From Oscillospiraceae bacterium (GTDB lineage Bacteria; Bacillota; Clostridia; Oscillospirales; Acutalibacteraceae), in assembly GCA_003538135.1 (NCBI GenBank), contig DPOR01000010.1, positions 4,572 through 68,571 of the forward strand: a stretch of 64,000 nt of DNA. The letters are read 5' to 3'. Shown here one piece after another: positions 1-7,201 of this stretch. The notes beneath the pieces were generated by a model. It was not told the origin of the DNA, searched no databases, and worked only from the letters and a program-made list of their open reading frames with translations. Positions within the stretch are counted from its first letter, which is position 1. Each line of letters begins with the position of its first letter. The position numbers were made by a program, and so were the translations under genes.

Positions 1-25
1 CGAGTAATCCGAACAGAATAACAGT

Positions 26-73
26 AGCCGCACCAGGTTTTTATCCGAAGATTTCTTTCAGACTGGTGCGGCT
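26..73 (+). other. Hairpin upstream of the mazF-like gene
   Basis: An 11-bp perfect inverted repeat (AGCCGCACCAG, 26-36; CTGGTGCGGCT, 63-73) is separated by a 26-nt loop. No long T-run follows, so it is a poor intrinsic terminator. It may end an upstream gene outside the window or form a structure in the leader of the toxin gene. Confidence 0.4.
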
Positions 74-107
74 GTTTAAGTATTAAGATATTAAGGAGGC
101 GAGAGTG

Positions 108-458
108 ATGTTTGAAAAATTTCATCGAGGTGACATATATTCGGCTGATTTAAGCCCTGGTATCGGCTCCGAACAAAGTGGCTCTCGTCCTGTACTCATT
201 CTTCAAAACAATGTGGGAAATTGTTTCAGTCCTACGATTATTATTGCAGCAATTACCAGTGTAAGCAAAAAAAGCAGAAAGTTCCCCACGCATTACCACT
301 TAAATGACAGATGCGGCTTGGTGAAACCATCTGTTGTTATGCTGGAACAGATCAGAACAATCGACAAGTCGAGGTTAAAAAACTATATTGGTCATCTAAA
401 CAAGGATGACATGGAAAATATAAACAAGACGCTCTTGTGCAGTCTGGGGATTACATAA
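108..458 (+). CDS. MazF/PemK-family toxin, mRNA interferase
   Basis: A 116-residue protein of the usual MazF/EndoA length. Family hallmarks are visible: the N-terminal RGDIYSADLSP strand, the GSEQSGSRPVLILQNN segment that carries the catalytic Arg region, the AAITS strand with the conserved Thr-Ser, and a late LEQIRTIDKSRL motif. The family cleaves single-stranded RNA at short sequences. I chose ATG 108 because AGGAGG at 94-99 is 8 nt upstream; GTG 105 is too close. No antitoxin gene precedes it within the visible 107 bp, so it is an orphan here or its antitoxin lies to the left. Its neighbours (serine recombinase, small protein) place it on a mobile island. Confidence 0.9.
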   Translation: MFEKFHRGDIYSADLSPGIGSEQSGSRPVLILQNNVGNCFSPTIIIAAITSVSKKSRKFPTHYHLNDRCGLVKPSVVMLEQIRTIDKSRLKNYIGHLNKDDMENINKTLLCSLGIT

Positions 459-537
459 AAGTGCCGAAAGGCCGTATCATTTTCAGGCTGTGCAAGTAGA
501 GTTATAATTTCGTTAGGAATTGCGGAGGTGATTCTGA

Positions 538-699
538 ATGGAGAATATCCAGAATAAAAGCGCATTGATTCCTTCAGATGAAATCCGGTCAGAAGAACTT
601 CTGGCGGAACAAAAATTTGAAGCGTTTATCACTTCGCTGGCACATATCATCGAGAAATATGGTATGAGAGTGCTGGGCGAGGTTGACGGAGCTGCGTGA
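538..699 (+). CDS. Small 53-residue protein upstream of the recombinase
   Basis: The frame runs from ATG 538 to TGA 697-699 with GGAGG at 524-528, 9 nt upstream, so translation is likely. The product is short and acidic, with a predicted helix around LLAEQKFEAFITSLAHIIEKYG. It has no Cys, no signal peptide and no membrane segment. It lies 79 nt after the MazF-like gene and 55 nt before the recombinase. I do not recognise the family. Small proteins placed just before large serine recombinases on Clostridia islands may act as accessory or excision factors, but nothing in this sequence proves that. Confidence 0.6.
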   Translation: MENIQNKSALIPSDEIRSEELLAEQKFEAFITSLAHIIEKYGMRVLGEVDGAA

Positions 700-754
700 G
701 AATCGCAGCTTTACATAGGATATTTTCCAAAAGTAAATTTTGGAGGTATGAATT

Positions 755-2701
755 ATGAACCGATATGGAAAACGCTGTGTTTTGTATCCGAGGGTCAGCA
801 CAGAAATGCAAGTGGACGGATACAGCCTGGAAGGTCAAAAAAATATGCTGACACGATTTGCGGATCGTGAGGAAATGATCGTTGTTGATACTTATGAAGA
901 TGCCGGTAAATCCGGTAAATCCATTGAGGGACGGCCTGCCTTTCAAAAAATGCTCAGAGATATTGAGGATGGCTTGGACATTGACTATATTTTAGTGTAT
1001 AAGCTGTCACGGTTTGGCCGTAATGCAGCAGATATACTTAACTCTTTGGAGCTGGTTCAATCTTATGGTGTAAATCTGATTTGCATAGAAGAAGGGATTG
1101 ATTCCTCTCAGACAAGCGGAAAACTTTTGATTTCTGTACTATCTGCTGTGGCTGAGATTGAGCGTGAGAATATTATCGAGCAGACGATGAACGGGCGGCG
1201 CGAAAAGGCACGGCAGGGTGGATGGAATGGTGGCTTTGCTCCCTACGGATATACACTGGAAGATAACAAGCTGATGATTGAAGAAACAGAGGCTGTGGCA
1301 ATACGGAAGATTTTTGAATTATATACTTCATCGGAAATCGGTTTGGGTGGTATTGCGAATCAGTTGAACTTACAAGGTATACGGAAAATTCCGAGGCAGA
1401 ATGGCACATTAGAGGATTGGACAGGACATTTTATTAAACTGATATTGGATAACCCGGTTTATTGCGGTAAAATTGCTTATGGACGGAGAACGAAGGAAAA
1501 AGTCAAAGGCACAAAAAACGATTACCAGATGAAAAGAAATGACGATTACATTCTGACAGAGGGACAGCATAAAGGAATCGTTAGTGAGGAGGTATGGGAA
1601 AAGGCTCATGCCAAGCGTCTTAGAACCGGAGTAAAGCAACCGTCAAAAATTGGGCGGGATCGAGTTCATTTGTTATCCGGTCTGCTGAAATGCCCGGTTT
1701 GTGGAAGTCCCATGTATACGAATAAACACGCATGGACAAATAAAGATGGCACTTACAAAGAAATTTACTATTATGTATGTAGCCGGAATAGGATGGTTCG
1801 GGGTAAGCATTGTGAATATAAGGCAATGCTGAAAAAGACCGATATTGAACCGATGGTCATTGAGGCAATTCGTGAGATCGTAAGGAATGAGGAATATGCC
1901 CAAGCCATTAAAAAACGGATCGGCGTTCAGATTGACACGAAAGCAGTGGATAAAGAATTGGAGGGTTATCAGGTAAAGCTGAAGGAAGTTGATCTGAATA
2001 AAACAAGATTGGAACGGGAAATTGACAGTCTCCCTGCTGATGCAAAATACCGGGAACGAAAGCTCCATGATATGACCTTGCGGTTAGATTCCCTATATGA
2101 TGTCATTGTTGAGCTGGAGGAAAAAATCGAAGATGCCAGACTTCGGCGAGATGCAATTAAGCAGCAGGCAATTACTCTTGAGAATATTTACAAAATCATG
2201 GTGAATTTCGACTGCGTTTATAATATAATAAATGACGAAGAAAAGAGAAATGTGGTCACAGCCTTGATTAAGGAAATTGAAATTTACAGGAATGACGAGT
2301 CTGAATATCCGCTAAAGCGGATTGGTCTGAATTTTCCGGTGTTCAAGGATGGCGGGGAAGTTACGGAGCTTTTGTGGGACAAAGGGAATACCGTTGAGAC
2401 GGTTGTGTTACTTTCCAAACTTATGACGAAAAAACATGTCAACATTGAATTACATACGGATGAATTAGATTTGACATCAGCTGAAAGCAAGGCTACTTAC
2501 AACGATATAAAACAGTATGTTTTTGATAAGTTTGGATTTAAAGTTTCAAATTTATATATTGCACAAGTAAAAGAAAAGTGTGGAATTAAAGAAAGAAAAA
2601 ATTATAACAAACCTAAAAATGACGATTCGAAGCAACCAATATGTCCAATAGAAAAAGAAGAGGCAATAAAAGATGCATTTAGGTATTTTCAAATGATTTG
2701 A
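755..2701 (+). CDS. Large serine recombinase with a foreign RlmD-like C-terminal tail
   Basis: A 648-residue large serine integrase/recombinase. The N-terminal resolvase domain (about 1-150) has the catalytic Ser15 in YPRVSTEMQ, with Pro where YARVS is usual, and the YKLSRFGRN and EIERENI motifs. A recombinase DNA-binding domain follows (about 165-290), then a zinc ribbon near 311-355 (CPVC, then YYYVC and HCEY), then a coiled coil around 380-460. From residue 547 (VETV) composition changes sharply to AT-rich. Residues 551-648 (TSAESKATYNDIKQYVFD, then CPIEKEEAIKDAFRYFQMI) resemble the C-terminal tail that I recall in clostridial RlmD rRNA methyltransferases rather than any recombinase part. 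The junction coincides with one copy of an 11-bp direct repeat. The ATG 755 start has TGGAGG about 7 nt upstream. Confidence 0.92.
   Translation: MNRYGKRCVLYPRVSTEMQVDGYSLEGQKNMLTRFADREEMIVVDTYEDAGKSGKSIEGRPAFQKMLRDIEDGLDIDYILVYKLSRFGRNAADILNSLELVQSYGVNLICIEEGIDSSQTSGKLLISVLSAVAEIERENIIEQTMNGRREKARQGGWNGGFAPYGYTLEDNKLMIEETEAVAIRKIFELYTSSEIGLGGIANQLNLQGIRKIPRQNGTLEDWTGHFIKLILDNPVYCGKIAYGRRTKEKVKGTKNDYQMKRNDDYILTEGQHKGIVSEEVWEKAHAKRLRTGVKQPSKIGRDRVHLLSGLLKCPVCGSPMYTNKHAWTNKDGTYKEIYYYVCSRNRMVRGKHCEYKAMLKKTDIEPMVIEAIREIVRNEEYAQAIKKRIGVQIDTKAVDKELEGYQVKLKEVDLNKTRLEREIDSLPADAKYRERKLHDMTLRLDSLYDVIVELEEKIEDARLRRDAIKQQAITLENIYKIMVNFDCVYNIINDEEKRNVVTALIKEIEIYRNDESEYPLKRIGLNFPVFKDGGEVTELLWDKGNTVETVVLLSKLMTKKHVNIELHTDELDLTSAESKATYNDIKQYVFDKFGFKVSNLYIAQVKEKCGIKERKNYNKPKNDDSKQPICPIEKEEAIKDAFRYFQMI
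2393..2403 (+). repeat. Left copy of direct repeat, putative att core
   Basis: GTTGAGACGGT, read in frame as VETV inside the recombinase gene. It is identical to 4724-4734 and marks the left edge of the AT-rich block. The coding context around both copies (VETVVLLSK and VETVCLLSR) is homologous, so they are likely products of one attachment site. Confidence 0.75.
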
Positions 2702-2719
2702 GAAAGGTTTGCTATAGTT

Positions 2720-4654
2720 ATGGATACAAATGATGATTTAAGAGTAAAATACTATTCTACAAATGATTTAAGCGCTGGATTTTATTTGAAGAGAATAGAA
2801 GATATTATTTGTAATTTTGTGGTTGAGAAAAAAAGAGTCGATATTAACGAAATTATTGAATTATATAATATACAACAGTTTTTTCATAATAGAATTTATT
2901 CTATACATTGGACAAAACAGCAGTTGAACGACTATAGTGAGATTGTAAGTGACTTTTCAAAAGTAATAGGTGAATTTTTTTCGGGAATTAATACAAATAC
3001 AATAGAAAGTATGTTTGATACTATCTATTATGATTATAGAAATGACTTTTGGAAACTTATAGAAAAGTATAAGGTTTATGATAAAATTTCAGTCGAGCAA
3101 TTTAGAAAAATAATTTTGAATAAACATTTTATCTTAAATGATGTTTTGAAATGTAAAAATATAATTAAAAAGTTTTCAGATGAAATAATTACATACATGG
3201 AAAAAAATCCATTTTGTGCTGAAATTATATTGAGTTACTACTTGGAAAAGCATGACAGAAATATAGAATCTTTATATTTTCCAGTTGAACTATCAAATGA
3301 AAAGAAAACATTAATATTAGATAAGTATATAGCAAGTAACTCATCTAACATCAATTATCTAAAACTAATTTTTGAATCAAATAGTACGAATAACCTGCGT
3401 TTGCCCGATAGATTAAAGTTAAAAGCAAAACGAAAATATGATGAAGAGATAGAGACTTTATTCAAAGAAGGAACTGGATTTGAATATGGTGCAAAGGTTT
3501 CTTTTTCTAATAAGATAGATGAAGAATTTAAATTTGAAACAGATGATAATAGAATTTTATCGGTTTTGTACAGTGCAAAATGGATAAAAGAAAATTTGGA
3601 TTATCCAACATTATTAAATAATTTTATTTATTTATTTGGATATACAGATCTGCAATTTAGATCTCTTCATGTTTCTAGGGAATCTCAAATGAGCATTATA
3701 GAAAAATACTTAGGAATTAAAGGTAGAAAAGAATATCCCACTGGAATTGCATTTCAGCAAATTCAAATGTTAGCACAACTTCAAATGATTGGATATTGTA
3801 ATGAATTAGAAAAGTATAATATATTTTTGGAAGACATTATCGAATGGTTCTTTTGTAATTATTTAGAAGAAGAATTCAATGTGAAAGGATTTTGTTTTAA
3901 TAAATCTTCACATACAGTGTCATATCTTGAAAAATGTAGGAATATTGCTGCTGAATTTGATAATATTTTAAAGAGATTTAAAATTTATTGCGAAGATGGA
4001 GAAATTGATGATGAATTATTACATATATCAACAGAGCATATATTTATTAAAGATATACCAAGCATGCTAAGTAATAAATATATTTATCCATGTGGAAATG
4101 ACTATCAAACGATAAGTAATTTATTGTTTTCGGATCAATCAATAATTCATTACCTTCCTAAATTGTCGAATAATTATAATTCGTTTTATTGTTTATTGGA
4201 AAAAGAAAATGTCTATTATGATATGTTTGAGGATTATCAAATACCTAGCATTGATTGGTTAATTGATCATAATATTATAAAAATTGATAACAAAAAAAGA
4301 ATAATGCCATATTGGGAAAAGATAAAGATATTAAATGAGTTATACCAACACGATGTAGTATGTTTTAGCTATATGAAAAAGTATCAATCTATTATTATGG
4401 AATTAAATAAAATGGGATTGGTACAGTTTTCGTCATCATTATTTTCTAGACCAGAACAGGATTATTATAATTATTTATTTAATAAGTCTGAGTTTGACAA
4501 TGGACTAGATATTCGTAATAGCTATACACATGGTACACAAAGAGTAGATGAAAATCAAAATAAACAGGATTACTTTATTTTTCTTCGAATCATGATTCTT
4601 ATAGTTATAAAGATAAACGAAGAATTTTGCTTAAAGTACCCTAAAAATAAATAA
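2720..4654 (+). CDS. 644-residue HEPN-motif protein, putative defence cargo
   Basis: I do not recognise a named family. The protein is large, Ile/Asn/Lys/Tyr-rich and apparently all-helical, without membrane segments or a signal peptide. Near its C-terminus RNSYTHG gives R599-x4-H604, the RX4-6H signature of HEPN ribonuclease domains, in the common RN...HG form, followed by a hydrophobic helix (FIFLRIMILIVIKI) as in HEPN bundles. HEPN nucleases occur in abortive-infection and toxin systems. The gene starts 18 nt after the recombinase stop, has only a weak GAGAAAGG-type RBS, and uses codons unlike the flanking chromosome. A single-gene Abi-like defence protein is my inference; the function is unproven. 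Confidence 0.7.
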   Translation: MDTNDDLRVKYYSTNDLSAGFYLKRIEDIICNFVVEKKRVDINEIIELYNIQQFFHNRIYSIHWTKQQLNDYSEIVSDFSKVIGEFFSGINTNTIESMFDTIYYDYRNDFWKLIEKYKVYDKISVEQFRKIILNKHFILNDVLKCKNIIKKFSDEIITYMEKNPFCAEIILSYYLEKHDRNIESLYFPVELSNEKKTLILDKYIASNSSNINYLKLIFESNSTNNLRLPDRLKLKAKRKYDEEIETLFKEGTGFEYGAKVSFSNKIDEEFKFETDDNRILSVLYSAKWIKENLDYPTLLNNFIYLFGYTDLQFRSLHVSRESQMSIIEKYLGIKGRKEYPTGIAFQQIQMLAQLQMIGYCNELEKYNIFLEDIIEWFFCNYLEEEFNVKGFCFNKSSHTVSYLEKCRNIAAEFDNILKRFKIYCEDGEIDDELLHISTEHIFIKDIPSMLSNKYIYPCGNDYQTISNLLFSDQSIIHYLPKLSNNYNSFYCLLEKENVYYDMFEDYQIPSIDWLIDHNIIKIDNKKRIMPYWEKIKILNELYQHDVVCFSYMKKYQSIIMELNKMGLVQFSSSLFSRPEQDYYNYLFNKSEFDNGLDIRNSYTHGTQRVDENQNKQDYFIFLRIMILIVIKINEEFCLKYPKNK

Positions 4655-4723
4655 TGCTAATTAAATTGAATCTTAACAGATTTTATGTATTAGTGTAGGA
4701 TGAGTTTGGACAATGATGAACAT

Positions 4724-4734
4724 GTTGAGACGGT
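4724..4734 (+). repeat. Right copy of direct repeat, putative att core
   Basis: GTTGAGACGGT again, in frame as VETV. It is preceded by codons for DNDEH and followed by CLLSRAI and a TGA at 4757-4759. The frame upstream is closed by TAG at 4691-4693, so this is a fragment of a gene end and not a gene. Confidence 0.75.
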
Positions 4735-4899
4735 ATGCTTGCTGTCTCGAGCGATATGAAATTCCGAAAACTGAAGAGTAATTAGAAGAAAGCTTATCGC
4801 TTCCGTAACTACCGCAAAGAAGAATACAAAACAGCAGACAGAATCGTAAAAAGAGGTTCGCCGACAAGCTCAAAATCCGGCCGACACACAAAACCGCAT
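4735..4899. other. Gene-end fragment and remnant DNA, no intact gene
   Basis: The first 25 nt complete the recombinase-like ending CLLSRAI-stop. A roughly 43-codon open stretch follows on the plus strand (ending near 4917, reading KKAYRFRNYRKEEYKTADRI). It lacks a start or RBS and may be the end of a lost gene. A minus-strand frame across this area (4673-4912) has no RBS and unlikely composition, so I do not call it. Confidence 0.5.
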
Positions 4900-4930
4900 A
4901 AAAGACGGGCACCGTGAAAACAGTGCCCGT
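4900..4930 (-). terminator. Terminator of ktrBA
   Basis: An 8-bp GC-rich stem (ACGGGCAC 4905-4912, GTGCCCGT 4923-4930) is followed on the minus strand by CTTTTAT. It lies 5 nt beyond the ktrA stop. Confidence 0.85.
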
Positions 4931-4934
4931 AGGT

Positions 4935-5618
4935 TTATTTATTCCCGTCCATCCATTCGGACAGGCGCTCTATTCCTTTTTCGTTTCCGACGGCATAGAG
5001 GATATCGCCCTTTTGGAACATATAGTCGGGGCGCACGGAGTCCGTCATGTTTCCGTCGTTTTCTATGGCGACTATGTTGACCCCGAATTTTCCGCGCAGG
5101 TCTGCGGACATTATCGTCATGCCTATCACCTTCTGCGGCACTTCGAGCTTTAGAAGATTGAGCTTTTTGCTGAGCTGAACGAAGTCGAGCATATTGGGGG
5201 CCTCGAGCCTGTGCGCAAGCCTTACCGCCATATCCCTCTCGGGGTAGACGACTTCTGCGCCGAGTTTCTTGAGTATCTCGCCCTGCTCGGCGCTCGCGGC
5301 CTTTGATATGACCGTCGGCACGCCGAGGGCTACGACATTCAGGGTGGTCAGAATTGATATGTCCATCTTTTCTCCGATGCAGACCACCACGACGTCGCAG
5401 TTTTGTATTCCGGTCTCCGAGAGCGTCTTTTTGTCAAAGCTGCTGACGACAAAGGCGTTCTCCGTGTATTCGCGCATCTCGCGCACCTTTTCCTCGTTGC
5501 CGTCGATTACGAGCGGCTCCGCGCCCGCTTTCGCAAGCTCCACAGCCAGAGCAGAGCCGAAGCGCCCGAGTCCGATTATTCCGTAAGATTTGCTGTCGCT
5601 TTTTGATTTTTTAAACAT
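4935..5618 (-). CDS. ktrA: KtrA-type K+ uptake regulatory subunit (RCK domain)
   Basis: A 227-residue cytoplasmic RCK protein that gates the KtrB potassium channel-transporter by forming an octameric ring. The Rossmann nucleotide-binding fold is plain: GLGRFG near residue 16, the acidic end of strand 2 (VIDGNEEKV), VSSFDKKTL, and VVVCIGEKMD. The C-terminal RCK_C domain (about 148-223), where c-di-AMP binds in homologues, follows. The full family length is about 220. It lies 15 nt after ktrB in the same direction, with GGAGG before its ATG, so the two form one transcript under the Mn2+ riboswitch upstream of ktrB. It could equally be named KtrC, as paralogues are not separable by eye. Confidence 0.92.
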   Translation of the reverse strand: MFKKSKSDSKSYGIIGLGRFGSALAVELAKAGAEPLVIDGNEEKVREMREYTENAFVVSSFDKKTLSETGIQNCDVVVVCIGEKMDISILTTLNVVALGVPTVISKAASAEQGEILKKLGAEVVYPERDMAVRLAHRLEAPNMLDFVQLSKKLNLLKLEVPQKVIGMTIMSADLRGKFGVNIVAIENDGNMTDSVRPDYMFQKGDILYAVGNEKGIERLSEWMDGNK

Positions 5619-5633
5619 CTTTGTCCTCCGTTC

Positions 5634-6932
5634 TCAGCCTATGGCTATGTTTCCGTCGGGATATTTTATTCGATCTCCGTTTGTGAAGTACCAGAGAGTC
5701 GCTATTGTAAGCGGCCCCAAGCGGCCGATATACATCATGACTATTGATGTAAGCTTGCTCGCGGTGCAGAGTTTCGTGGTTATCCCGGTAGTGAGTCCCA
5801 CCGTGCCGAACGCGCTCGTCATCTCAAACAAGGCATCCCTTATTGCTATATCCGGCTCAAAGGCGCAGAGCATAAACGTTCCCACTGCTATCACACTTAT
5901 ACCCATGACTGCTATGACCGACGCCTTGCGGAACACGCCGCGCGGCACGGAATAGTGAAACGCCTTTCCCGAGGTGTTTGTCGCGGCGGTCTTTATGCCC
6001 TGTATCAGCGCAAACAGCGTGCTCGTCTTTATTCCGCCGCCGGTGGAGCCGGGCGACGCGCCTATGAACATCAAAAATATCATAGCGAGCAGTCCCGCGT
6101 TTGAAAATTCGCCGAGCGAATATGTCGAGAAGCCCGCCGTCCTCGCTGTCACACTGTTGAAAAGCGCGCCTATCCACGGAATATTCTCGGTCATTCTGAA
6201 GATTACTGTGCCGCCGACCGTCAGCGCGACGCTCATCGTGAGCACTACTTTTGTGTGCATGGAAAATCTGCGCCAGCGAAAGCGCTTTTCGACAATCTCG
6301 CGGATAACGAGAAAGCCGATTCCGCCGAAGAATATCAAAAGGCAGGTCACGAGATTTAAGAACACATCCTCCTTGTAGGCGGAGAGGCTCTGGAAGTTTC
6401 CGAGGATGTCGAAGCCGGAGTTGTTGAACGCGGCGACGGAATGGAAAAGGCTTATTTCGAGAGCTTTGAGCGGCGGGTAATCGCGCACGAAAACAATGAA
6501 GCTCAGCGCCGCACCGACGAGCTCAAAGGTCACGGTGACAAGAAACACGCCCTTGAGAAATTTCACTATCCCCCTGCCGGAGTCGAGGTTCATCGCGTCG
6601 CGCAGAACGCTGCGCCCCTTGAGATTTATCCTCTTTCCGACCGCTAAGATAACGCCCGCGCCCATTGACGCGACTCCGAGTCCGCCTATCTGTATCAGCG
6701 CCGCAACAACGAACTGACCGAACGCGGTGAACGTGTCCCCTATATCGACGGTCACGAGTCCCGTCACGCAGACGGCGCTCGCCGAAGTGTAAAGCGCGTC
6801 TATGTATTTAAGAGAAACGCCGTCTCGCACGCTGCACGGCAGCATAAGCAGCCCCGAGCCTGCAAATATCACGGCCGCAAAGCCGAGCGCGATTATCCTC
6901 GCGGACGACAGCCTTTTTAACAGCCTTTTCAT
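5634..6932 (-). CDS. ktrB: KtrB/TrkH-family potassium transporter membrane subunit
   Basis: A 432-residue integral membrane protein of the Trk/Ktr/HKT superfamily, about the size of B. subtilis KtrB. Four repeated TM1-pore-TM2 units are visible. Selectivity-filter glycines occur in TSASAVCVTGLVTVD, AAFNNSGFDILG, TARTAGFST and SAFGTVGLTTGI. GASPGSTGGGIKT precedes the intramembrane loop typical of KtrB. It imports K+ with Na+ dependence in characterised homologues. It is first in the ktrB-ktrA operon, preceded by a yybP-ykoY riboswitch with a terminator, so Mn2+ probably sets its transcription. That pairing is unusual for a K+ transporter. Confidence 0.93.
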   Translation of the reverse strand: MKRLLKRLSSARIIALGFAAVIFAGSGLLMLPCSVRDGVSLKYIDALYTSASAVCVTGLVTVDIGDTFTAFGQFVVAALIQIGGLGVASMGAGVILAVGKRINLKGRSVLRDAMNLDSGRGIVKFLKGVFLVTVTFELVGAALSFIVFVRDYPPLKALEISLFHSVAAFNNSGFDILGNFQSLSAYKEDVFLNLVTCLLIFFGGIGFLVIREIVEKRFRWRRFSMHTKVVLTMSVALTVGGTVIFRMTENIPWIGALFNSVTARTAGFSTYSLGEFSNAGLLAMIFLMFIGASPGSTGGGIKTSTLFALIQGIKTAATNTSGKAFHYSVPRGVFRKASVIAVMGISVIAVGTFMLCAFEPDIAIRDALFEMTSAFGTVGLTTGITTKLCTASKLTSIVMMYIGRLGPLTIATLWYFTNGDRIKYPDGNIAIG

Positions 6933-6953
6933 AATTCACCTCGCGTCCTATAG

Positions 6954-6988
6954 AAAAGACCCTCGGCAGAGTCGCTCTGCCAAAGGTC
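6954..6988 (-). terminator. Riboswitch-controlled intrinsic terminator before ktrB
   Basis: On the minus strand GACC and GGCAGAG pair with CTCTGCC and GGTC, followed by TTTTC. The 5' arm (6985-6988 and neighbours) is part of the conserved AAGACCTTT strand of the Mn2+ aptamer. Aptamer closure and terminator formation therefore compete, which fits an ON switch. Confidence 0.88.
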
Positions 6989-7090
6989 TTGCTTCATTCA
7001 CAGCCTGTGCCGGTAATGTTCGCTGCCGGCACGCTTCGGCGTACGGTTGACGACAGACGGATGGATATACCATAGCTACTCCCCATTGGT
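6979..7090 (-). promoter_or_regulatory. yybP-ykoY (Mn2+-sensing) riboswitch
   Basis: Read on the minus strand, the sequence shows the conserved blocks of this class in order. They are AATGGGGAGTAGC (near 7087-7075), GTCGTCAACCG opening a hairpin with GTACGC/GCGTGC arms and CCGGC returning (7053-7021), and AAGCAAGACCTTTGG closing P1 (about 6994-6980). The closing strand overlaps the terminator. The class binds Mn2+ at the junction between the two legs and normally turns on Mn exporters, TerC or P-type ATPases; here the first gene downstream is ktrB. Confidence 0.9.
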
Positions 7091-7099
7091 CGTGGCTCA

Positions 7100-7127
7100 A
7101 TTATATCGCTTTCGGCGAAAAAGTCAA
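7100..7127 (-). promoter_or_regulatory. Promoter of the Mn2+ riboswitch-ktrBA transcript
   Basis: Minus-strand TTGACT (7127-7122), 16-nt spacer, TATAAT (7105-7100). Transcription would start a few bases before the aptamer. Confidence 0.85.
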
Positions 7128-7156
7128 TATATTTGCAAAAATTTCCGCTGCCGGGC

Positions 7157-7186
7157 AAAAAAAGGGCTGCCGCATGGCGGCAGCCC
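7157..7186 (-). terminator. Terminator of the lipoprotein gene
   Basis: 10-bp stem GGGCTGCCGC (7164-7173) and GCGGCAGCCC (7177-7186), with seven Ts on the minus strand. The same 10-bp arms recur in the terminator at 27817-27850. Confidence 0.9.
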
Positions 7187-7201
7187 CGTGTGTAGTTGCG
7201 A

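Larger units (their letters stand above)
2393..4734. mobile_element. AT-rich cassette between 11-bp direct repeats
   Basis: The two GTTGAGACGGT copies are 2,331 bp apart. The DNA between them is far richer in A+T than the recombinase body to the left and the chromosome to the right, and it holds the RlmD-like tail plus the HEPN-motif gene. Joining the repeats would give a 557-residue recombinase ending VETV-CLLSRAI-stop (stop at 4757-4759). That ending is of ordinary large-serine-recombinase length. I infer integration by site-specific recombination into the 3' end of the recombinase gene. An alternative is that the right copy is a relic of another rlmD-targeted island in a tandem array. Confidence 0.6.

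Noticed and set aside
4673..4912. 79-codon frame on the minus strand at the island edge
   Set aside because: It has no RBS, crosses the terminator of ktrBA and the right direct repeat, and has a Cys/Leu/Ser-rich random look.
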